From positions 124,001-188,000 of the forward strand of contig NZ_CP031153.1 in assembly GCF_003352465.1 (NCBI RefSeq): DNA of 64,000 nucleotides, given 5' to 3'. Both the position numbers and the translations under genes were made by a program. The DNA comes from Kordia sp. SMS9 (lineage in GTDB: Bacteria > Bacteroidota > Bacteroidia > Flavobacteriales > Flavobacteriaceae). Below the pieces are notes generated by a model that ran no database searches, was not told the origin of the DNA, and was given only the letters and a program-made list of their open reading frames with translations. Below are positions 43,950 to 53,482 of the stretch, piece by piece; position 1 is the first letter of the stretch, and every line of letters begins with the position of its first letter.

Positions 43950-45038
43950 ATGAAAAAAAATATAATCTTAATAGCAACTATTCTGGTATCTTTTACAAGT
44001 ATCTCTCAAGATAAAAATAAAGAAGTACATGTATTATTAGAAAAAATGGTGTCCGATAAAAAAGTAATGGGTGTTGTTGCTGGTTACAGTGTAGATGGCA
44101 AAACAATTGCTATGTCTTCTGCTGGATATGCCAATAAAAAAACAAAAGAAAAGTTTACAACAGCTACAAAACTACGCATGGGTTCTATTGCAAAACCAAT
44201 GACAGCTTTGGCAGTGATGCAGTTGGTAGAACAAGGCTTATTAGATTTAGATGCGCCTATACAAACGTATATCTCAGATTATCCAACACATCCAAAAACT
44301 CAAATTACTACAAGGCATTTATTATCGCATACATCGGGAATTGCAGGTTACAAAAATGGAAAAGAATCCAATACTACAAAAAACTACCCAACACTTTATG
44401 ATGCTTTAGCGCTATTTAAAGACAGAGCATTACTATTTGAGCCTGGTACTCAATATAATTATTCAACTTATGGTTATACCGTTTTAGGAGTTATTATTGA
44501 ACGCGTATCTGGACTAACTTTCGAAGCGTATATGCAAAAAAATATTTGGGATAAAGCAGGAATGACACATACAGGAGTTGATAAATTTGGTGTAAAAGTA
44601 GAAAACAAATCAGAGTTATATTCTCGTAATAACGGAAAAGGAAAAGCTAAAAAAGCCAAAGAAAATAATTTAAGTAACAGAATTCCTGCTGGAGGATTTT
44701 ATACAACTGCAGAAGACATGTTAAAGTTCGGAAATGCTGTGTTAAATAATGTTTTTGTTAAAAGAAGCACTTTAGATCTCATGCGCCAACATCACAGTTT
44801 GGAAAAAGAAAATAACGCCTATGGTTTTGGTTGGTTTTTGTATTCAAAAAAACCAAATGAAGGCGCACTTATTGGGCATACTGGAGGTCAAACTGGATGT
44901 ACTTCGTTTCTTTTTATAGCTCCAAGTAAAAAAGCTGTTAGTATTATATTAGCAAATACATCAAGAGCACAATCTAGTGTTGATCCAGTGGCTAATGAAT
45001 TGTTAAAATTATCAGTGTATTATAAAAAAAATGACTAA
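43950..45038 (+). CDS. Exported serine hydrolase of the beta-lactamase/class C family
   Basis: 362 aa with a signal peptide (ILIATILVSFTSISQ). Catalytic SxxK is S79-I-A-K82 (MGSIAKPMTAL). The second motif region reads YSTYGY, with Thr in place of the usual Asn of YxN, and the third motif is HTGG in IGHTGGQTG. This set fits esterase/peptidase-like class C relatives better than true AmpC, so antibiotic resistance is not implied. Predicted periplasmic. Directly downstream of the membrane LytTR regulator. Confidence 0.9.
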   Translation: MKKNIILIATILVSFTSISQDKNKEVHVLLEKMVSDKKVMGVVAGYSVDGKTIAMSSAGYANKKTKEKFTTATKLRMGSIAKPMTALAVMQLVEQGLLDLDAPIQTYISDYPTHPKTQITTRHLLSHTSGIAGYKNGKESNTTKNYPTLYDALALFKDRALLFEPGTQYNYSTYGYTVLGVIIERVSGLTFEAYMQKNIWDKAGMTHTGVDKFGVKVENKSELYSRNNGKGKAKKAKENNLSNRIPAGGFYTTAEDMLKFGNAVLNNVFVKRSTLDLMRQHHSLEKENNAYGFGWFLYSKKPNEGALIGHTGGQTGCTSFLFIAPSKKAVSIILANTSRAQSSVDPVANELLKLSVYYKKND

Positions 45039-45044
45039 GCACTT

Positions 45045-45569
45045 TTATAAATGCTTACGGATTTTCGAACTCATAGGTTTCGTCAATGAGTAGTAATAAT
45101 TGACGAATTGACCGTTTTCGTCAATGAGGTATTTTTGAAAATTCCATTTCACGCTGGAACGTTTTTTACCATTTAATTCTTTAGAAGTCAACCACTTGTA
45201 CAACGGATGTTGGTTTTTCCCTTTAACGTCAAGTTTTTCCGTAAGTGGAAAGGTAACACCAAAATTTATTTGACAGAATTCCTGAATTTGTGAAGCGTCT
45301 CCAGGTTCTTGTCGCCCAAACTGATTGCAAGGCGAACCAATAACAACCAATTGATCTTTATAGGAATCACTCAACTCTTGCAACTCTTTGTATTGTTTGG
45401 TAAATCCGCATTTAGACGCCACATTTACAAACAAAATTTTCTTTCCTTTAAAATCTGACAACAACATCGGATTTCCGTGAAGATCATTAATTTCAATATC
45501 GTAGATGGATTGTTTTTCAGTGTTTGCAGAAACATTGGTACTTAGTTTCGCTTTTTCAATGGTTTTCAT
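45045..45569 (-). CDS. Glutathione peroxidase family protein
   Basis: 174 aa from the Met of MKTIEKAKLS; a longer frame to 45623 adds a basic stretch without homology. Thioredoxin fold with peroxidatic Cys54 (NVASKCGFT), Gln83 (GSPCNQFGRQEPG), Trp142 and Asn143 (KWNFQKYLID), the full GPx catalytic tetrad in the cysteine form. It reduces hydroperoxides, probably with thioredoxin as donor in bacteria. No signal peptide. Confidence 0.94.
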   Translation of the reverse strand: MKTIEKAKLSTNVSANTEKQSIYDIEINDLHGNPMLLSDFKGKKILFVNVASKCGFTKQYKELQELSDSYKDQLVVIGSPCNQFGRQEPGDASQIQEFCQINFGVTFPLTEKLDVKGKNQHPLYKWLTSKELNGKKRSSVKWNFQKYLIDENGQFVNYYYSLTKPMSSKIRKHL

Positions 45570-45703
45570 AGCTTTTCTTTTTCTTTTCACTACAAAAATA
45601 ACGATTTTAACGCTCTTTTTCACGAAAAGCGATACTTATCGTAGTTTTCATTTCTAATGAATATTTTCAAAAAGGATTCCTATTTTTACAAAAAAGTCAC
45701 AAC

Positions 45704-46156
45704 ATGAAATTAAATCTATTTAAAGAGTTTAAAGAGTTTGCCGTAAAGGGAAATATGATTGATATTGCCGTCGGAGTTATTATTGGAGCCGCTTTTAACA
45801 AAGTGATTGATGTATTGGTGAAAGAAGTTTTTTTACCGCCATTATCGCTTTTGACAGACGGAATTAGCTGGTCCAATCGAAAAGTAATTCTGCGAGAAGC
45901 TGTAACAGCAGACAATATGCCAAAAGTAGACGAAGTCGCCATTGCTTATGGAAAGCTTTTTGAAGTGCTGGTCGATTTTGCCATTATTGGATTTACTGTG
46001 TTTTTAGTGGTGAAGTTTATGAATTCGATTCGTAAAAAAGGGCAAGATCCGAAGAATACAACCATTGCCACACCGAAAGATATTGAATTGTTGAGCCGAA
46101 TGACGGAATTGATGGAACAGCAATTGGAAATTGCACAGAAGAATGCAGCGAAATAG
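45704..46156 (+). CDS. mscL: Large-conductance mechanosensitive channel MscL
   Basis: 150 aa. N-terminal amphipathic helix then the hallmark FAVKGNMIDIAVGVIIGAAF in the pore helix TM1, a periplasmic loop (~45-80), TM2 (VDFAIIGFTVFLVVKFM) and a cytoplasmic C-terminal bundle. It releases solutes during hypo-osmotic shock. Length is typical. Confidence 0.97.
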   Translation: MKLNLFKEFKEFAVKGNMIDIAVGVIIGAAFNKVIDVLVKEVFLPPLSLLTDGISWSNRKVILREAVTADNMPKVDEVAIAYGKLFEVLVDFAIIGFTVFLVVKFMNSIRKKGQDPKNTTIATPKDIELLSRMTELMEQQLEIAQKNAAK

Positions 46157-46165
46157 TTTTAAAAT

Positions 46166-47689
46166 TTACTTTACGCCTAATTTTTCCGAAATCCAATCGT
46201 TGGCAGCAGGAATCATGCGGAGTTTGAAAATGACAAATCCGTTGACGATCATACATGTTCCTACTTTTAGTAATATATCGAGCAGAATATAATTGGTTGT
46301 AGGAAAGTAATGCAACAGACTTACGGTGACCGTGAAAGACAGCAACAACCAAATATGCTTTTGTGTAAACGGTTGTATTTTATATTTTGAATAGATAAAA
46401 ATCAGCTTCACGGTGTTGTACAAACTCATGGAAATCAATGTCGCATACGCAGCGCCTTCAATCCCCAAATTGAGATATTTGATAAAGTAAATATTCAATG
46501 AAATGTTTAATACAACTAAAATAGCAATCGCTACCATGTTGAAACGATAGTATTTTGAATACAGCAATATATGTGAATTGAACGAAGTCGTCATGTCAAT
46601 CACAACATTAAAACTCAGAATTAAAATCACGGGAATGGTGTCTACTAAATTTTCACGCGTAGGTAGCATTGAAAATAAATCATCCACACCTAAAAAGATA
46701 CAACAGAGTAAAAATCCACCAATAGCAAATAGCAATTTTGAGACTTCTTGATACTTTTTTCCAAGCGAAGTTATGTCATCTTTTGCTATATATTCTGTAA
46801 TGATCGGACTGTAAATGGTATATAACCCAATCGCAGGAATTGCCAAGGTTGCCGCTAAAACCACGCCGATACTGTACGTTCCGTTTGCCGTCATGGCATT
46901 GCCTTCTTCAATCAAATTTGGCACCATAATTCCATCAATCTTAAATGCCAATAACGAACCGAGAATGCTAAAAAAAGCAAACACACTGTACTTTATGTAT
47001 TCACTTCTAAATTCACGATGAAATACTTTTTTTGACTTAAAATTGAATTGAATGTTCGCTACTTTTTTCACATACCACAACGCAATGAGCATAATAATGA
47101 CAAAACAAAGTACATAGATGATTTTTCCCGTTTCTACCGTGATCAAATTCCCTAAATACAGCAAAAAAATCGCTGGAAAGAAAATTTTAATTGAAAAGCG
47201 TTCTAATAGTGTCGGAATGGCAATTTTTTTATAGTTGGAAGCTTGTCGTTTGCACACATCCATGATCGCGAAAGCAACACCTACAATGACAGAATAGCCA
47301 ATATAGTCAAAGACGTGAAAGTCTGTGAGTACAGTTGATAGTGAATTCGCCAATAACAAGAAAATAACAGAAAATAAGATGCCATTTATCATCACAATGA
47401 GTAACGTTGTGGAGAAAAAAGCATTTCGTTTTTCAGCAGATTCTTTAAATCGAGGAAAGTAGTTGACAAGCGATTGCGACGTTCCAAATACGAAAAACGC
47501 CATGAGAATTTGTGCACCATCAAAAATATAGCGAATGATCCCTAAAAATTCTTTGTCGTTCGGATAAATAAAAAGCGTGGACACAATGCCAATAGCCGCA
47601 CCAACATAGTTGATGATACTAAATTTAAGCGTTTGTGACGATACTTCTTTTTGGTGTTTTTCCAATCGTGGCAAATGTTTGTATGACAA
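46166..47689 (-). CDS. Polysaccharide flippase of the MOP superfamily (Wzx-like)
   Basis: 507 aa with about fourteen hydrophobic segments spread over the whole chain, typical of O-antigen/teichoic-acid type flippases: LKFSIINYVGAAIGIVSTLF at the start and repeated helix pairs to the end. It moves lipid-linked oligosaccharides across the inner membrane. Divergent from a methyltransferase-glycosyltransferase pair, so an envelope glycan cluster is likely. Substrate unknown. Confidence 0.9.
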   Translation of the reverse strand: MSYKHLPRLEKHQKEVSSQTLKFSIINYVGAAIGIVSTLFIYPNDKEFLGIIRYIFDGAQILMAFFVFGTSQSLVNYFPRFKESAEKRNAFFSTTLLIVMINGILFSVIFLLLANSLSTVLTDFHVFDYIGYSVIVGVAFAIMDVCKRQASNYKKIAIPTLLERFSIKIFFPAIFLLYLGNLITVETGKIIYVLCFVIIMLIALWYVKKVANIQFNFKSKKVFHREFRSEYIKYSVFAFFSILGSLLAFKIDGIMVPNLIEEGNAMTANGTYSIGVVLAATLAIPAIGLYTIYSPIITEYIAKDDITSLGKKYQEVSKLLFAIGGFLLCCIFLGVDDLFSMLPTRENLVDTIPVILILSFNVVIDMTTSFNSHILLYSKYYRFNMVAIAILVVLNISLNIYFIKYLNLGIEGAAYATLISMSLYNTVKLIFIYSKYKIQPFTQKHIWLLLSFTVTVSLLHYFPTTNYILLDILLKVGTCMIVNGFVIFKLRMIPAANDWISEKLGVK

Positions 47690-47799
47690 ATGTACACAAA
47701 TGTACGGAACGAGTCTGCGTTTTGAAAAATGAACTTTAGAAACGATCTCAAATACGATTTAAAGAAGCTAGAAAGACACGATTTTAGCTATGGTTTGTA

Positions 47800-47807
47800 T
47801 ATATTTG
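47800..47807 (+). promoter_or_regulatory. -7 box TATATTTG of the methyltransferase-GT2 unit
   Basis: Exact TAnnTTTG match, 23 bases before the ATG at 47830. No convincing -33 element. Confidence 0.5.
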
Positions 47808-47829
47808 TATTGATCAAGACTTTCAACAG

Positions 47830-48357
47830 ATGTACAGTAAATTCTATCCGCATAAGCGTTATAAATATACGCTTGAATTTTTAAAGGAAGTTATTCCTAC
47901 TAATGCAAAGATTTTAGATTTGGGTGTAGAAAACCCTTTTTCAGAAATCATGAAGAAAGAAGGATATATGGTTGAAAACACGAATGGAGAAGATTTAGAC
48001 GAAGATTTTTCATCAGTACAAAATAGTGATGCTGATGTAGTAACTGCGTTTGAAATTTTTGAACATCTTGTGGCACCTTTTAATGTATTGAAAGAAATTA
48101 AAGCAAAAAAATTGGTGGTTACCGTTCCGTTGCGTTTGTGGTTTGCAACTGCGTATCGCAGTAAAACTGATCCTTGGGACAGGCATTACCACGAGTTTGA
48201 AGATTGGCAGTTTGATTGGCTGTTAGAAAAATCAGGTTGGGAAATTATCAAAACAAAAAAGTGGACCAATCCTTCACGTCCACCCATTGCACCACGACCA
48301 ATTCTTCGCCATTTGATTCCACGCTATTACGCTGTGTATGCCGAACGCAAAGCATAG
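47830..48357 (+). CDS. Divergent class I methyltransferase-like protein, 175 aa
   Basis: KILDLGVENPFSEIM stands where motif I (DLGCGxG) normally is, so the SAM loop is altered. DADVVTAFEIFEHLVAPFNVL is a clear motif-II/post-I segment of Methyltransf_11/23-type enzymes. The C-terminal HYHEFEDWQFDWLLEKSGW is also typical of these. It is followed after three bases by a GT2 gene. It probably modifies a glycan or its lipid carrier; activity is uncertain given the altered loop. Confidence 0.82.
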   Translation: MYSKFYPHKRYKYTLEFLKEVIPTNAKILDLGVENPFSEIMKKEGYMVENTNGEDLDEDFSSVQNSDADVVTAFEIFEHLVAPFNVLKEIKAKKLVVTVPLRLWFATAYRSKTDPWDRHYHEFEDWQFDWLLEKSGWEIIKTKKWTNPSRPPIAPRPILRHLIPRYYAVYAERKA

Positions 48358-48360
48358 TTT

Positions 48361-49224
48361 ATGAAGTATTACATCATCATTCCAGCACATAACGAAGCGG
48401 ATTTTATTGAACAAACGCTTCATTCTGTAGTGCAACAAACGCTGCTTCCAAAAAAAGTAGTACTCGTAAATGATGCTTCTACCGACGCTACCGAAATGAT
48501 TATTGATCGGTTTGTGGCGCAGTATTCTTTCTTCACGAAAGTGAACACCAATGCGAGTGATGAACATCTTCCGGGCAGCAAAGTCGTAAAAGCTTTTTAT
48601 ACAGGTTTTGAAACGTTGGATGCTGATTTTGATGTGATTGTGAAATTAGATGCGGATCTCATTTTACCCACAAATTACTTTGAAACGATTTGTCGTCATT
48701 TTGAAAGTGATCCAAAAATTGGAATTGCTGGCGGTTTGGCTTTTATTGAGAAAAATGGCAATTGGGTATATGAAACTGTTGCCGACAAAAATCATGTGCG
48801 AGGTCCATTTAAAGCCTATCGAAAAGCGTGTTTTGAACAAATTGGCGGTTTGCAAAAATCATTAGGTTGGGACACTGCAGATGTGCTTTTAGCGCGTTTT
48901 TATGGTTGGAAAGTATTTGTAGATGAAACTTTAGCAATAAAGCACTTAAAACCTACGGGGAATGCATACAAACAGAAAGTGCATCGCAACCACGGAGTCG
49001 TTTTTTATAAACTTGGATATGGCTTTTGGATTTCGTTGATTTCTTCCTTCAAAATTGCACTGAAAAAGAAAAGTATTCCTATCTTTTTCGATTATATGAA
49101 AGGATTTTTTGCAGCTCAAAAAGCAAAAACACCTAAAATGGTGACTTCGGCACAAGCTACATTCATTCGCACCTACAGACGTACGCAAATGACGCGAAAA
49201 ATTAAACGCTTTTTAGGTCTTTAA
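48361..49224 (+). CDS. Glycosyltransferase family 2
   Basis: 287 aa GT-A fold: IIPAHNEADFIEQTL start, VLVNDASTDAT (36-44) for the nucleotide, and the metal-binding DAD at 97-99 (VKLDADLILP). The acceptor region includes RGPFKAYRKACFEQIGGL. No transmembrane segments evident apart from a weak hydrophobic patch near 220. It transfers a sugar to an unknown acceptor, likely in surface glycan assembly with the flippase across the divergent promoter. Confidence 0.92.
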   Translation: MKYYIIIPAHNEADFIEQTLHSVVQQTLLPKKVVLVNDASTDATEMIIDRFVAQYSFFTKVNTNASDEHLPGSKVVKAFYTGFETLDADFDVIVKLDADLILPTNYFETICRHFESDPKIGIAGGLAFIEKNGNWVYETVADKNHVRGPFKAYRKACFEQIGGLQKSLGWDTADVLLARFYGWKVFVDETLAIKHLKPTGNAYKQKVHRNHGVVFYKLGYGFWISLISSFKIALKKKSIPIFFDYMKGFFAAQKAKTPKMVTSAQATFIRTYRRTQMTRKIKRFLGL

Positions 49225-49347
49225 TAGTCAGAAAAATAGCAGGTATTTCTTCGCATTTTAAACAAAAATTGCATTTTCTCAGAAATTTAGCGTATTTTTA
49301 AATCGTATTACCTCTCAAGAAACCCCGATTCAGTAAAAAGTACATAC

Positions 49348-50097
49348 ATGATTAATGCAATTATCATTGAAGATGAGCAGTCTTCCATGGAATATTTAGT
49401 AGCTATTCTTAAACAACATCATTCATATATAAATATTACTAGCTGGGCTTCTGATGTTGAAAATGCTGTAAAATTAATTCAACGTAAAAAACCTGAAATT
49501 GTTTTTTTAGACATTCAACTGAACGACGGAAGTGGTTTTCAAGTGTTGGATGCACTTCAATCAGAAATGAATTTTGAGGTTATTTTCACCACAGGCTTTT
49601 TAGATTATAAAGAAAAAGCCATGGATTATTTTGCGTTTTATTACCTCAACAAACCTATACAAACAGACGAATTGAAAAGAGTGCTGGATATGTATATGTT
49701 GAAACGTTCTGCGTTTGACAAACTTAAATTTGAAGCTTTAAAGCAGCAAATTGCCAGCAAAGGCGAATCGATAACTATTTATGAAAGAGGCAAATATACG
49801 TCTATTCGCTGTGCGAGTATTGTGTATTGTGAAGCTTCTGGAAGTTATACAAATGTGTATCTAAGATCGGGGGAACAAGTCATGATTTCAAAAAATTTGA
49901 AGTCGGTAGAAGAACTGTTGGAACACAAAGATTTTTTTCGTGTACATCGATCTTTTTTGGTGAATGTAAAGCAAGTTAAAAAGTTTACTCCAGACGGCAT
50001 TGTAACCTTGTCAAATGGTGTTGAAATCACTACTTCTATCAGAAATCGTAAAAAAGTAATACACTTTTTAAGCCTGTATAATAAAAAGAATATTTAG
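49348..50097 (+). CDS. LytTR-type response regulator
   Basis: 249 aa. Receiver domain 1-~118 with acidic pair Glu9/Asp10 and phospho-acceptor Asp55 (EIVFLDIQLNDGSG), and a KP pair at ~106. LytTR domain ~140-245 (YCEASGSYTNVYL, VHRSFLVNVKQVKKF). No sensor kinase gene lies beside it, so the partner is elsewhere. Its stop overlaps the convergent pafA stop by four bases. Confidence 0.94.
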   Translation: MINAIIIEDEQSSMEYLVAILKQHHSYINITSWASDVENAVKLIQRKKPEIVFLDIQLNDGSGFQVLDALQSEMNFEVIFTTGFLDYKEKAMDYFAFYYLNKPIQTDELKRVLDMYMLKRSAFDKLKFEALKQQIASKGESITIYERGKYTSIRCASIVYCEASGSYTNVYLRSGEQVMISKNLKSVEELLEHKDFFRVHRSFLVNVKQVKKFTPDGIVTLSNGVEITTSIRNRKKVIHFLSLYNKKNI

Positions 50098-51782
50098 TTT
50101 TTTAAGACCATTTCAATTGGATTTCCTGTAGCTGCATTTGGAAAGGAAATTTCTAATAAAGCGGAAATTGTCGGTGCAATGTCTGTAATTTTGATTCGCT
50201 GTAAAGTTTCTCCTTGTTGAATTCCATGTCCGTAAAATAATAGTGGAACATGTGTATCATAATTAAATCCTGAACCATGCGTGGAACCTGTACGCGAGTA
50301 TGGAATCGTGGCAATATCCAACACAAAACACACATCACCAGATCGTTTTTGGTTGAAACCACGCTGTAACGTAGCTGCAATTCCATGTGTAAATTCACTG
50401 TTCAAAAAAGCAGTTCGTGTGTATACTTTTGAAATTTGATTGTGAGTTAATAATTCGCGTTGTAGTGCGTTTTCAATCGCTGTAGCGGAAAGGTTCAATC
50501 GTTTTATTTCAGTGTGATTTAAGAATATTTGTCCACTTGAAATGTTTTCTATGAGTTGGTCGCTTCCGTAAGTCGTATTTAAGAAATCTTCTAAGTGTTT
50601 TTTAAAAGGACGATTTTCAAAATATCCTGCTGGAATTTTCAAATCTTGCAAATACGATGGCACATGTACCGCCGCGTGATCTGCCGTTAAGAAAATGGTA
50701 TAGTTTCCTTGTCCCACTTCTGCATCAAGCGTTGCAAATAAGCGTTCTAAATCTTTGTCTAATCGCAAATACGTATCTTCAATTTCTTTTGAGTTTACAC
50801 CAAAACGATGTCCCACATAATCTGTACTTGAAAAGCTAACTGCCAAGAAATCGGTATCGTTATCTTTTCCTAAACTTTCTCCTTGTATGGCTGCGATTGC
50901 AAAATCGGTTGTCAAGCTATTTCCGTACGCCGTTGCTTTTAGAATGTCAAATCCGCCATTTTCGTCTTTTAAATTTGCCAAATCATACGGAAACGCTGCA
51001 TTCGCTTTTCCTTTAAAAGAGCCTTCATACGAACTTGCATCTTTGTCACTTTCTGTATACGAATTGATGTCGTACAAAGTATTCCAAGTGGTCAGATACT
51101 TTTCTGCTTCATCCGCCGCATTGAATTTTTGCACCCACGTTGGCAATTCGTTGGTATAATAAGTACTTGTAATCCAATTTCCTTTGTCTTTTCCATAAAA
51201 CCAATAGGCTCCATTTGCGGCGTGACCTGCTGGTAACACTGCGCCTCTATCTTTAATGGCAATTCCGATCACTTTTCCGCGTTGTTGTGTATCCAATCGC
51301 AATTGGTCTGTTACAGTCGTCGTTAACATGCGATGTGGAGACATTTTCCCTGCCCATTCTCCTTCTACTCCTACAGAAGCGTAACGATCGTCGAATGCGC
51401 AATACACCGATTTTTTGATGAATTTATCATACCAATCGTTTGCAATAATTCCATGATTTTCGGGAGTCGTTCCTGTGTATACGGACGCGTGTCCAGGACC
51501 TGTATATGTTGGAATGTAATTGTAATGCGTGTTTTTACAATTGTATCCTTCTTTGATCATTCGCATAAAGCCACCATTACCATATTTGCTTTCAAAACGC
51601 GTTAAATAGTCGTAACGCATTTGATCAACTACAATACCAACCACCAATTTTGGTTTGGACGTAGCTGAAGTTTGTTCAGACGTTTCGGTAGTTTTTTTCG
51701 GCGTGCTTTTTACTTTTTGCTTTACAGAAATGCACTGAATAAAAAGTAATGACAACACACCAAGTAAGATACTTTGCTTCAT
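50094..51782 (-). CDS. pafA: PafA-type alkaline phosphatase
   Basis: 562 aa with an exported N-terminus (possible lipoprotein; IQC at 15-17 is a weak lipobox). Metal Asp53 (VVDQMRYDYL). Numbering offset +15 from the Elizabethkingia enzyme places the active-site residues on Thr94 (YTGPGH), Asn115 (IIANDWY), Lys177 and Arg179 (IKDRG). All four match the known T79, N100, K162 and R164. HAAVHVPSY-type metal His and GSTHGSG follow. It hydrolyses phosphate monoesters in the periplasm to release phosphate. Confidence 0.96.
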   Translation of the reverse strand: MKQSILLGVLSLLFIQCISVKQKVKSTPKKTTETSEQTSATSKPKLVVGIVVDQMRYDYLTRFESKYGNGGFMRMIKEGYNCKNTHYNYIPTYTGPGHASVYTGTTPENHGIIANDWYDKFIKKSVYCAFDDRYASVGVEGEWAGKMSPHRMLTTTVTDQLRLDTQQRGKVIGIAIKDRGAVLPAGHAANGAYWFYGKDKGNWITSTYYTNELPTWVQKFNAADEAEKYLTTWNTLYDINSYTESDKDASSYEGSFKGKANAAFPYDLANLKDENGGFDILKATAYGNSLTTDFAIAAIQGESLGKDNDTDFLAVSFSSTDYVGHRFGVNSKEIEDTYLRLDKDLERLFATLDAEVGQGNYTIFLTADHAAVHVPSYLQDLKIPAGYFENRPFKKHLEDFLNTTYGSDQLIENISSGQIFLNHTEIKRLNLSATAIENALQRELLTHNQISKVYTRTAFLNSEFTHGIAATLQRGFNQKRSGDVCFVLDIATIPYSRTGSTHGSGFNYDTHVPLLFYGHGIQQGETLQRIKITDIAPTISALLEISFPNAATGNPIEMVLKN

Positions 51783-51917
51783 GATTCAATTCGAATTTAT
51801 TAGCTATAGATGATTTTATGATTTCAAAAGTAATTGTTTTACAGCAAATACCATTTTAACTAATCATTAAATCGTTAATTATTTTATTAGCTTCTATGAA
51901 TAATGTATTTTTAGCCC

Positions 51918-52655
51918 ATGATTTACCTAGAAAATATAGGACGCTATTTTTTAATGTTAAAAAGCGTATTTAGTAAGATGACCAAATGGTCGATGCTAAG
52001 AAATCTTATTTTTAAAGAAATTGACGATTTGATTATCGGTTCTATGGGAATTGTATGTTTCATTTCCTTTTTTGTGGGCGGTGTTGTTGCCATACAAACT
52101 GCCTTGAACATTAACAATCCGTTGATTCCTAAATACCTTGTTGGTTTTGCTACACGACAGTCGGTAATACTAGAGTTTGCTCCTACATTTATTTCTATCA
52201 TTATGGCAGGAAAAGTAGGTTCATTTATCACGTCAAGTATTGGAACCATGCGTGTTACCGAGCAAATCGATGCGTTGGAAGTAATGGGCGTAAATTCGTT
52301 GAATTACTTAGTTTTTCCAAAAATTATTGCCTTGTCTTTGTATCCTTTCGTGATTACGATTGCGATGTTTTTAGGAATTGTCGGCGGTTGGTTGGCGTCT
52401 ATTTATGGAGGATTTTCTACGAGTGCCGATTTCGTTCAAGGATTGCAAATAGATTTTATACCCTTTCACGTAACCTATGCATTTGTAAAAACCTTTGTGT
52501 TTTCATTTGTATTGGCAACCATTCCTTCTTTTTACGGCTATTATATGAAAGGTGGCGCGTTGGAAGTTGGAAAAGCAAGTACAACCTCGTTCGTTTGGAC
52601 GAGTGTTGTGATTATTTTGATAAATTACCTCATCACACAATTATTACTGACTTAA
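51918..52655 (+). CDS. MlaE-family ABC transporter permease
   Basis: 245 aa, about five to six hydrophobic segments; EFAPTFISIIMAGKVGSFITSSIGTMRVTEQIDALEVMG (shortened in effect to the AGKVGS and EQIDALEVMG motifs) is the MlaE signature. With the ATPase encoded next, it should form the inner-membrane core of a phospholipid transporter that maintains outer-membrane asymmetry. The ATPase start overlaps this stop by one base. No MlaD substrate-binding gene is adjacent. Confidence 0.93.
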   Translation: MIYLENIGRYFLMLKSVFSKMTKWSMLRNLIFKEIDDLIIGSMGIVCFISFFVGGVVAIQTALNINNPLIPKYLVGFATRQSVILEFAPTFISIIMAGKVGSFITSSIGTMRVTEQIDALEVMGVNSLNYLVFPKIIALSLYPFVITIAMFLGIVGGWLASIYGGFSTSADFVQGLQIDFIPFHVTYAFVKTFVFSFVLATIPSFYGYYMKGGALEVGKASTTSFVWTSVVIILINYLITQLLLT

Positions 52656-53425
52656 TGATCGAAGTAAAAAACATAAAGAAATCTTTTGATGGTGTTGAAA
52701 TTTTAAAAGGAATTTCAACCACGTTTGATAAGGGAAAAACCAATCTCATTATTGGACAAAGTGGTTCTGGAAAAACGGTTTTTTTAAAATCACTATTAGG
52801 ACTACATGTACCTGAAGAAGGTTCTATTGTGTTTGATGGGAAAGAATACAAAAGTTTATCTGTTAAAGAGAAAAGAGAGCTGCGTACCGAAATGGGCATG
52901 GTTTTTCAAGGAAGTGCCTTGTTTGATTCCATGACGGTTTCTGAAAACGTGATGTTTCCGTTGCGTATGTTTTCAAATCAATCTAAAAGTGAAATGCAAG
53001 ATCGTGTCGATTTTGTATTGAAACGTGTCAATTTGGTTGATGCACACCATAAATTTCCCGCAGAAACTTCTGGTGGAATGCAAAAACGTGTGGCAATTGC
53101 GCGTGCCATTGTGATGAATCCGAAGTATTTGTTTTGTGATGAACCGAATTCTGGACTCGATCCGAAAACGGCGATTGTGATTGACAATTTAATTCAAGAA
53201 ATTACGGACGAATATAACATTACGACTGTCATCAACACACACGATATGAATTCCGTGATGGAAATTGGTGAGAAAATTATTTTCTTAAAAAACGGTGTGA
53301 AAGCTTGGGAAGGCACCAATAAGGAAATCTTTAAAACTGATAATAAATCTGTAACCGATTTTGTGTATTCTTCTGATTTATTCAAAAAAGTAAGAGAAGT
53401 ATATTTAAAAGAACTCGAAGGCTAA
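52655..53425 (+). CDS. MlaF-like ABC transporter ATP-binding protein
   Basis: 256 aa from the ATG that overlaps the permease stop; a longer frame beginning at 52388 runs through the permease in another frame and is rejected. Walker A GQSGSGKT (34-41), signature SGGMQKR, Walker B YLFCDEPNSGLDP, and the switch His in NTHDMNSV. It powers the MlaE permease. Confidence 0.95.
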   Translation: MIEVKNIKKSFDGVEILKGISTTFDKGKTNLIIGQSGSGKTVFLKSLLGLHVPEEGSIVFDGKEYKSLSVKEKRELRTEMGMVFQGSALFDSMTVSENVMFPLRMFSNQSKSEMQDRVDFVLKRVNLVDAHHKFPAETSGGMQKRVAIARAIVMNPKYLFCDEPNSGLDPKTAIVIDNLIQEITDEYNITTVINTHDMNSVMEIGEKIIFLKNGVKAWEGTNKEIFKTDNKSVTDFVYSSDLFKKVREVYLKELEG

Positions 53426-53482
53426 AAGTACTTTCAAAAACTTCTCTACTATATAGTATACCAATTTACATTTAAAATGGTA

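Noticed and set aside
43950..45038. Antibiotic-resistance beta-lactamase
   Set aside because: SxxK and HTGG motifs fit, but YST replaces YxN and overall features suit general class C-like esterases/peptidases.
52388..52654. Long N-terminal extension of the MlaF-like ATPase
   Set aside because: It runs through the permease gene in another frame, has Cys/Arg-rich nonsense composition, and a good ATG at 52655 overlaps the permease stop.
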